Source: an uncultured Bacillus sp.
GTDB lineage: Bacteria; Bacillota; Bacilli; Bacillales; Cytobacillaceae
DNA length: 12,978 nucleotides
Assembly (NCBI GenBank): GCA_937902115.1
Contig: CALGSR010000185.1
Coordinates: 1 to 12,978 of the forward strand
Direction of reading: 5' to 3'
In this document: piece after piece, positions 12,602 to 12,978 of the stretch
How the letters are laid out: each line of letters opens with the position of its first letter
How positions within the stretch are numbered: position 1 is the first letter of the stretch
The notes under the pieces: generated by a model
What the model was told of the DNA's origin: nothing
Database searches by the model: none
Seen by the model: only the letters and a program-made list of their open reading frames with translations
Program-made: the position numbers and the translations under genes

Positions 12602-12808
12602 TTAATAAAATGTTCCCTTGAATTTCTGCGGTTTTTTCACATAGCCCTCTATAATATATCCGCACTTTGTACAAATAATATATTCAATATCTGAACCAAA
12701 GCTTATTTTATTGATTGGCCGCATAGCTCCATACCCGTCTTGCTTCCCTTTCCCTAATTCTCTTCCCCCACATTTTGGACATTCCTTTACTTCTGTAGAG
12801 CAATTCAT
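12602..12808 (-). CDS. small zinc-ribbon protein (TFIIIB-like annotation in Bacillus)
   Basis: A 68-residue protein with two CxxC knuckles: CPKCGG near the N-terminus and CTKCGY about 35 residues later, which should bind one zinc ion as a zinc ribbon. The stretch GKGKQDGYGAM and the tail IEGYVKKPQKFKG are shared with short Bacillus proteins often labelled transcription initiation factor TFIIIB; that label reflects only the zinc ribbon, and the function is unknown. I chose ATG 12808 (MNCSTEV), with AAAGGAG 8 bases upstream, over the GTG at 12817 that touches the ribosome site. Single gene; a perfect TATAAT occurs about 50 bases upstream (minus strand) but without a good -35. Confidence 0.78.
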   Translation of the reverse strand: MNCSTEVKECPKCGGRELGKGKQDGYGAMRPINKISFGSDIEYIICTKCGYIIEGYVKKPQKFKGTFY

Positions 12809-12933
12809 AGTAGTCACTCCTTTCCTGTTCCTTTATTTTACCATTTTCCTCCTATTATATTTATACCTTACTCTACTATCGAAAAAATGTGCTGACAATA
12901 CAGCTCATTTTTCTCACCTTCTATTCTATTACC

Positions 12934-12951
12934 GGGACAATGTACCCGTCC
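12934..12951. repeat. degenerate partial copy of the REP-like element
   Basis: GGGACAATGTACCCGTCC resembles the first 18 bases of copy 2 (GGGACAAGGGACCCGTCC), 15 of 18 identical. The right half of the palindrome is missing; GAGGCCACTGAAAAAGTTC follows. The rest of 12820-12978 contains no gene I can support. Confidence 0.4.
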
Positions 12952-12978
12952 GAGGCCACTGAAAAAGTTCAAAAAGAA

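Overview
The window is low-GC Bacillaceae-type chromosome (Bacillus/Neobacillus-like). The reasons are strong AGGAGG-type ribosome sites throughout, a YkvS/DUF2187 protein, a KinB-like orphan sensor kinase, an IMEF-type encapsulin pair, a TFIIIB-like zinc-ribbon protein and a SigB-like promoter. No rRNA, tRNA or CRISPR array was seen.

Layout. (1) 1-3531, minus strand: a tightly overlapping four-component operon resembling the SMC-type anti-plasmid complex Wadjet (JetABCD, relatives MksBEFG/EptABCD). Order of transcription is JetD (as two overlapping ORFs), JetA (kleisin-like), JetB (MukE-like), JetC (SMC ATPase, only its N-terminus is inside the window). (2) 3532-3882: gene-free spacer with a repeat-like segment and a very strong hairpin. 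(3) 3883-4860, minus: PLP-dependent D-cysteine desulfhydrase/ACC-deaminase family enzyme. (4) 4936-5143, minus: remnant of a VOC (glyoxalase-fold) gene with its terminator. (5) 5166-5837, plus: a WGR plus PARP-regulatory-domain protein that stops where a PARP catalytic domain should begin; its last codons come from a 28-nt palindromic repeat. (6) 5890-7344, minus: encapsulin shell and IMEF iron-mineralising cargo, preceded by a SigB-like promoter. (7) 7682-9499, plus: DUF2187 protein, then a FAD-dependent amine oxidase/phytoene-desaturase-like enzyme. (8) 9559-10851, minus: 5TM histidine kinase. (9) 11110-11460, plus: thioredoxin-like CPYC protein. (10) 11504-12304, minus: alpha/beta hydrolase. 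(11) 12408-12566, plus: tiny spore-protein-like ORF with a suspicious start. (12) 12602-12808, minus: zinc ribbon protein.

How it fits together. The Jet genes form one translationally coupled unit expected to recognise and cut invading circular DNA; whether it works depends on whether the split JetD nuclease is functional. The encapsulin and IMEF genes form a two-gene operon: the cargo carries the C-terminal loading peptide, so the pair should build an iron-storing protein compartment, plausibly under general-stress control. Three copies of a GGGACAAGGG-type palindrome lie at convergent gene ends (two between the WGR gene and encapsulin, one between the thioredoxin-like gene and the hydrolase), and a degenerate fourth lies near the right edge. 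The rest are independent housekeeping or accessory genes with their own promoters and terminators. All family names rest on reading motifs by eye; no database search was possible.
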